From: Syntrophobacteraceae bacterium
GTDB taxonomy: Bacteria > Desulfobacterota > Syntrophobacteria > Syntrophobacterales > Syntrophobacteraceae
Direction of reading: 5' to 3'
Assembly: GCA_031292215.1 (NCBI GenBank)
Contig: JARLHO010000152.1
Location: 1-34,231, forward strand
Length of the DNA stretch: 34,231 nucleotides
Shown: in pieces, positions 30,713 through 34,231 of the stretch
How positions within the stretch are numbered: position 1 is the stretch's first letter
Layout: the number at the start of each line of letters is the position of its first letter
Made by a program: the position numbers and the translations under genes
Notes under the pieces: model-generated
The model's database searches: none
The model's input: the letters and a program-made list of their open reading frames with translations, nothing else
What the model was told of the DNA's origin: nothing

Positions 30713-30842
30713 AGAACCATAATCCGAGCCGGGACCCGGGGGGCAATGTTGTTGAGTTAAGCGACTGGAGCGACGATCGTGATCCCGGAGGGATCAAAGC
30801 CATTAGCCGGTAGTTGAGGCCGTAAGGCCGACACCCCCGGAA
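30713..30842 (+). repeat. 130-bp long repeat unit, copy 3
   Basis: Third copy of the 130-bp unit, ending in CCCCCGGAAGCGCAGCC without a following 25-bp array. It differs from copy 1 at one visible position in the final hairpin arm (GGTAGTTG for GGTGGTTG). Confidence 0.9.
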
Positions 30843-30953
30843 GCGCAGCCCAACAAAACCACCACCGGCAGCCCATGCGTAAAATGATGCCGGAACCTCA
30901 TTATTTAAACTCGATACTCGTTACCTTACTCGTCACCTTCAAAGGAGAGATAA

Positions 30954-31943
30954 ATGTCCAAAAGTCCTGTTCGTGTAACGGTCACAGGGGCTGCAGGTCA
31001 GATAGGCTACGCCCTCTTGTTTCGCATCGCCAGCGGGGAGATGCTTGGCAAGGACCAGCCGGTTATCCTGCAAATGTTGGAATTGCCGATAGAAAAGATC
31101 CAGCAGGCGCTAAAGGGCGTCATGATGGAGCTAGACGACTGCGCCTTTCCTCTGCTCGCCGGGATGGTTGGGACAGGAGATCCGAAGGTGGCCTTTAAAG
31201 ACGCCGATTACGCCATGCTGGTAGGCGCAAGGCCTCGCGGCCCGGGCATGGAAAGAAAAGACCTGCTGCTCGAAAACGCCAAGATCTTCATCGAACAGGG
31301 CAAGGCAATGAATGAAGTCGCCTCCCGCGACATCCGTGTGCTCGTTGTCGGAAACCCCGCGAACACCAACGGCTGGATCGCCATGAAATCGGCGCCCGAT
31401 CTGCCCATGGCCAATTTCACCTGCATGCTGCGCCTCGATTATAACCGCGCTCGGTCGATGCTCGCAAACAAAGTCGGAAAGCCGGTCGAATCGGTTGAAA
31501 AGATAACGGTCTGGGGAAATCATTCCCCCACCATGTACCCCGACATCCGATTTGCCACCGTTGACGGCGCCCCTGCGGTGGATCTAGTCGACCAGGACTG
31601 GTACAGAAACGAATACATCCCGACAGTCGGAAAGCGCGGCGCGGTGATCATCCAGGCCCGAGGTCTTTCTTCTGCGGCCTCTGCTGCCAACGCCGCCATT
31701 ATGCACATGCATGACTGGGCCCTTGGCACAAACGGCAAATGGGTGACCATGGGGCTAATATCCGATGGCTCCTACGGGATTCCCGAAGGAACCATGTACG
31801 GCGTTCCGGTCACCTGCACGCCCGGCAAATACGAAAGAGTCAAGGGTCTTGAAATAGATGCCTTCTCACGCGAAAAGATGGATTTCACCCTGAAGGAATT
31901 GCTCGAAGAACAGGCCGGCGTAAAAGACATGGTCGCTCACTGA
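30954..31943 (+). CDS. mdh: Malate dehydrogenase (NAD-dependent)
   Basis: A 329-residue cytosolic-type malate dehydrogenase interconverting malate and oxaloacetate. The dinucleotide-binding site is [20 protein letters not shown] (8-27). [14 protein letters not shown] matches the substrate loop, VVGNPANTN follows, [10 protein letters not shown] supplies the Asp of the relay and [11 protein letters not shown] the catalytic His. [13 protein letters not shown] is also family-typical. Length fits the Mdh1-like class. AAAGGAGAG precedes the ATG by a few bases. In syntrophic propionate oxidisers the enzyme makes oxaloacetate for the transcarboxylase; the carboxyltransferase gene starts 22 bases downstream, so they form one operon. 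Confidence 0.95.
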   Translation: MSKSPVRVTVTGAAGQIGYALLFRIASGEMLGKDQPVILQMLELPIEKIQQALKGVMMELDDCAFPLLAGMVGTGDPKVAFKDADYAMLVGARPRGPGMERKDLLLENAKIFIEQGKAMNEVASRDIRVLVVGNPANTNGWIAMKSAPDLPMANFTCMLRLDYNRARSMLANKVGKPVESVEKITVWGNHSPTMYPDIRFATVDGAPAVDLVDQDWYRNEYIPTVGKRGAVIIQARGLSSAASAANAAIMHMHDWALGTNGKWVTMGLISDGSYGIPEGTMYGVPVTCTPGKYERVKGLEIDAFSREKMDFTLKELLEEQAGVKDMVAH

Positions 31944-31965
31944 CAGCGTGGAAGGACATACTGGT

Positions 31966-33948
31966 ATGGCGCAGGAAAAGCACGGCATGCTCGTCTCCCG
32001 GGTAAACGATGAACCCGTGGAGGTGACAAACCCTTTGAAGATCCAGGACTTGACCTTTCGCGACGGTCATCAGTCCCTATTTGCCACGCGCGGTAGAACC
32101 GAAGACTTTATTCCCATCGCCGAACAGATGGATAACGTCGGGTTTTACTCGATGGAGGTATGGGGCGGGGCAACCTTTGACACCATGCACCGGTTCCTTG
32201 GGGAAGACCCCTGGGAGCGAATCAGAACCCTTAAAAAATACATCAAAAAGACCCCGTTCTCCATGTTGCTGAGAGGGCAAAACCTCGTAGGGTACCGAAA
32301 CTATGCCGACGATCTCTGCGAAGCCTTCGTGGAGAGAGCCTGTGAAAACGGGATGGACATATTTCGGGTCTTCGATGCCCTAAACGACTACCGAAACTTT
32401 GAAACCGCCGTAAAAGTAATCAAAAAGAACAAGAAGCACTTTCAGGGGACGATTTGCTACTCTCTAACCGAGTCCCGCATGGGCGGTCCGGTCTATAACC
32501 TGGAATATTACCTGAAAAAAGCCAAAGACCTTGAAGCGATGGGCGCCGATACGATTTGCGTAAAGGATATGGCCGGTCTTATCGCCCCCTACGATGCCTA
32601 TCTTCTCGTAAAGGCCTTAAAAGAGATCACCAAAATCCCCATCCATCTCCACAGCCATTTCACCTCCGGGATGGCCGACATGTCGCTTCTTAAGGCTATC
32701 GAGGCAAATGTCGATATCGTCGATACCTGCCTGTCTCCCTGGGCCTACAGGACTTCACACCCCGCAGTCGAGCCCCTGGTCGTGACCCTTAAGGGAACCA
32801 ACCGCGAGACCGGTCTGGACCTTAAGCTGCTTGCCAGGTGCAGTGAGCACATGGAAGCAATTTCGCCCAAGTATAAACATCTGCTCGATCAAAGAATGTC
32901 GATAATAGATATAAACGTCCTCCTCCATCAAACCCCCGGAGGCATGCTCTCCAACCTCGTAAATCAGTTGCGGGATATGGATGCCCTCGATAAGCTCGAC
33001 GAGGTCTTTAGACAGCTTCCCATCGTGCGGCGCGAACTGGGCCAGGTGCCCCTGGTGACGCCTACAAGCCAGATCGTTGGTATTCAGACCGTAAACAACG
33101 TGCTCTTCGATACCGATCAAGAGCGCTATAAAATGTGTACCGCCCAGGTAAAGGACCTCTGCTATGGATTATACGGGAAAACTGCAATCCCTATAGACCC
33201 CGAAGTCCAGAAAAAAGCCTTAAAGGATTATCCGCGTGGAGAAACGCCGATAACCTCCCGGCCCGCCGATGTGCTTGAGCCTGAACTGGAAAAAGCCTCA
33301 AAGGAAATCGAGGGGCTGGCTAAAGACATTGACGATACCATTACTTATGCGATTTACCCCACCACCGGGAAACGGTTCCTGCAGTGGAAATACGGCGTCG
33401 AAGAGATGCCAGGCGATGTCGCGGCGAAGACCCTCGAACAGGTGAAAGCCGAAGACGAGCTGGTAAAGAAGGCCAAGGCGGGTCTTTTGGTCGAAAAGTC
33501 TAAAAAAGAGCTGCCCGCCAAAGGCCCGGCTGCCCGGACTTTTAACGTTTTCGTGGACGGGGAGTTTTACCAGGTAGACGTAGACCCTGCCAACGGGATG
33601 TCTCCACTGACGGGAATCGTACCGGGATTGGTGACGCAGGCCCCCCCGGTTCAATCTCAGGCAGTGGCGGCCGCGCCGCCAAAAGTCGAGGTCGCGCCGC
33701 AAAATAGCGCGCCCGCTCCCAAAATACCTGCAGGTGGCGCGGTCGTTTTGGCGCCCATGCCCGGCATGATCATTCGCTACGAGGTCGAGCAGGGGGCGAC
33801 CGTCAAGAAGGGGGACGTGATCATGGTGCTCGAAGCCATGAAGATGGAAAACTCCATCCTGTGCGACGCGTCGGGCTGCGTCCAGGAGATCAGGCACAAG
33901 TCCGGAGACTCCGTCAAAAAAGGAGACATCCTGGCGGTGATCGGTTGA
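31966..33948 (+). CDS. Biotin-dependent carboxyltransferase, 5S/PycB/OadA type
   Basis: A 660-residue protein moving a carboxyl group between oxaloacetate/pyruvate and biotin. The N-terminal HMGL-like barrel (about 20-300) has LTFRDGHQSLFATRGRTED, a lysine in ICVKDMAGL and metal ligands in HLHSHF. A conserved carboxylase domain follows (about 320-470). A Pro/Ala-rich linker (about 555-590) leads to a biotinyl domain with EAMKMEN, Lys626 being the biotin site 34 residues from the end. ATG 31966 is preferred, with AAGGA nine bases upstream; a GTG at 31948 would add six residues. No membrane beta subunit lies nearby, favouring the methylmalonyl-CoA:pyruvate transcarboxylase or pyruvate carboxylase role over a sodium pump. 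Confidence 0.92.
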   Translation: MAQEKHGMLVSRVNDEPVEVTNPLKIQDLTFRDGHQSLFATRGRTEDFIPIAEQMDNVGFYSMEVWGGATFDTMHRFLGEDPWERIRTLKKYIKKTPFSMLLRGQNLVGYRNYADDLCEAFVERACENGMDIFRVFDALNDYRNFETAVKVIKKNKKHFQGTICYSLTESRMGGPVYNLEYYLKKAKDLEAMGADTICVKDMAGLIAPYDAYLLVKALKEITKIPIHLHSHFTSGMADMSLLKAIEANVDIVDTCLSPWAYRTSHPAVEPLVVTLKGTNRETGLDLKLLARCSEHMEAISPKYKHLLDQRMSIIDINVLLHQTPGGMLSNLVNQLRDMDALDKLDEVFRQLPIVRRELGQVPLVTPTSQIVGIQTVNNVLFDTDQERYKMCTAQVKDLCYGLYGKTAIPIDPEVQKKALKDYPRGETPITSRPADVLEPELEKASKEIEGLAKDIDDTITYAIYPTTGKRFLQWKYGVEEMPGDVAAKTLEQVKAEDELVKKAKAGLLVEKSKKELPAKGPAARTFNVFVDGEFYQVDVDPANGMSPLTGIVPGLVTQAPPVQSQAVAAAPPKVEVAPQNSAPAPKIPAGGAVVLAPMPGMIIRYEVEQGATVKKGDVIMVLEAMKMENSILCDASGCVQEIRHKSGDSVKKGDILAVIG

Positions 33949-34042
33949 TCTCCGGTTCCCTTCGCGTCTTCTGGCGGGAATACTGTTTCATGGCAGTTTT
34001 GCATGTTCCCGCCGGGATACCCGGAAACCATGAAAAGGTTTC

Positions 34043-34064
34043 TTCGCGTCTTCGCGCCTTCGCG
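34043..34064 (+). repeat. TTCGCG triplet repeat of dispersed type
   Basis: TTCGCG begins at 34043, 34051 and 34059, eight bases apart, within a TTTCTTCGCG...GTGAGAAA frame; a further TTCGCGTCTTC lies at 33961-33971. Similar short CTTCGCGTCTTTGCG-like repeats are scattered between genes in many bacterial genomes. It fills the gap before the por gene. Confidence 0.5.
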
Positions 34065-34131
34065 TGAGAAAACTTTTCGAGAAAGTCTTTGAACTTCTCT
34101 TTGCCTCAGAAAGGGGAAAAGGGTTTCTATT

Positions 34132-34231
34132 ATGATTGAGATTAGATTTCATGGACGTGGCGGCCAGGGGGCTGTCACCTCAGCCGAGCTAACCGCTCTG
34201 GCCGCCATCGAGGAAGGTAAATATGCTCAGG
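34132..34231 (+). CDS. porG: 2-oxoacid:ferredoxin oxidoreductase gamma subunit, N-terminal fragment
   Basis: Only the first 33 residues are in the window; the frame runs off the right edge. The start [20 protein letters not shown] is the hallmark of the gamma subunit of pyruvate or 2-oxoglutarate ferredoxin oxidoreductases, which oxidise the 2-oxoacid to acyl-CoA with reduction of ferredoxin. In propionate oxidation this enzyme consumes the pyruvate produced by the transcarboxylase. No close Shine-Dalgarno lies at the usual distance (AAAGGGG is about 15 bases upstream). Other subunits are expected beyond the edge; 2-oxoglutarate or another 2-oxoacid cannot be excluded. Confidence 0.85.

Overview
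The window most resembles a chromosomal segment of a Desulfobacterota (former Deltaproteobacteria) anaerobe of the Syntrophobacter type. The evidence is metabolic. At the right end, malate dehydrogenase, a biotin-carrying 5S/PycB-type carboxyltransferase and the start of a pyruvate:ferredoxin oxidoreductase gamma subunit lie in the order mdh - carboxyltransferase - por. This is the order recalled for the methylmalonyl-CoA (mmc) propionate-oxidation cluster of syntrophic propionate oxidisers. There are also two acetyl-CoA-hydrolase/transferase family proteins and a fused LutA-LutB protein of the kind known in Desulfovibrio. The species is an inference; no rRNA or complete tRNA gene is present.

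Layout. 1-5314: right end of an integrated phage-like element. It holds a giant phage protein cut by the window edge, an excisionase-like HTH protein, and a boundary made of the displaced 3' half of a tRNA-His(GTG) gene (attR). 5323-6972: secreted PRC-barrel protein (minus) and Stp1-type PP2C phosphatase (plus). 7003-12538: divergent organic-acid oxidation cluster, with LutC and fused LutBA on minus and GlcD-GlcF-like proteins on plus. All carry Fe-S or flavin modules that would feed lactate or glycolate electrons to a membrane or heterodisulfide-type acceptor. 12852-15455: compact type II restriction-modification island (vsr, C5-cytosine methyltransferase, PD-(D/E)XK-like endonuclease) that looks more AT-rich than its flanks. 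15592-20819: housekeeping and accessory genes: MsrAB, CMD-family protein, small membrane protein behind a structured leader, pyruvate-kinase-alpha/beta-domain protein, methyltransferase, an OmpR-type regulator without its phosphoacceptor Asp, and a CecR-like TetR regulator.

21238-25857 is a minus-strand run of five closely spaced genes: AbiEii-like nucleotidyltransferase, a small partner, a YhcH-family protein and two tandem CoA-transferases. The upstream CoA-transferase paralogue appears to have lost the catalytic glutamate. 25858-26577 is a gene-free stretch with a DnaA-box match, helically phased GCTGTTAT repeats and an AT-rich tract. 26578-30013: O-methyltransferase and a NarL-type response regulator with its PAS-PAS histidine kinase. 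30115-30842: a striking composite repeat, three 130-bp units separated by tandem arrays of a 25-bp unit with a CCCC-GTAA-GGGG hairpin core. 30954-34231: the mdh - carboxyltransferase - por genes of the methylmalonyl-CoA route.

The observations most worth pursuing are the degenerate tandem CoA-transferase, the composite GNRA-hairpin repeat, the phosphoacceptor-less response regulator, the phased iteron-like array, and the tRNA-His attachment site. No complete, clearly new multi-gene system could be demonstrated from sequence alone.
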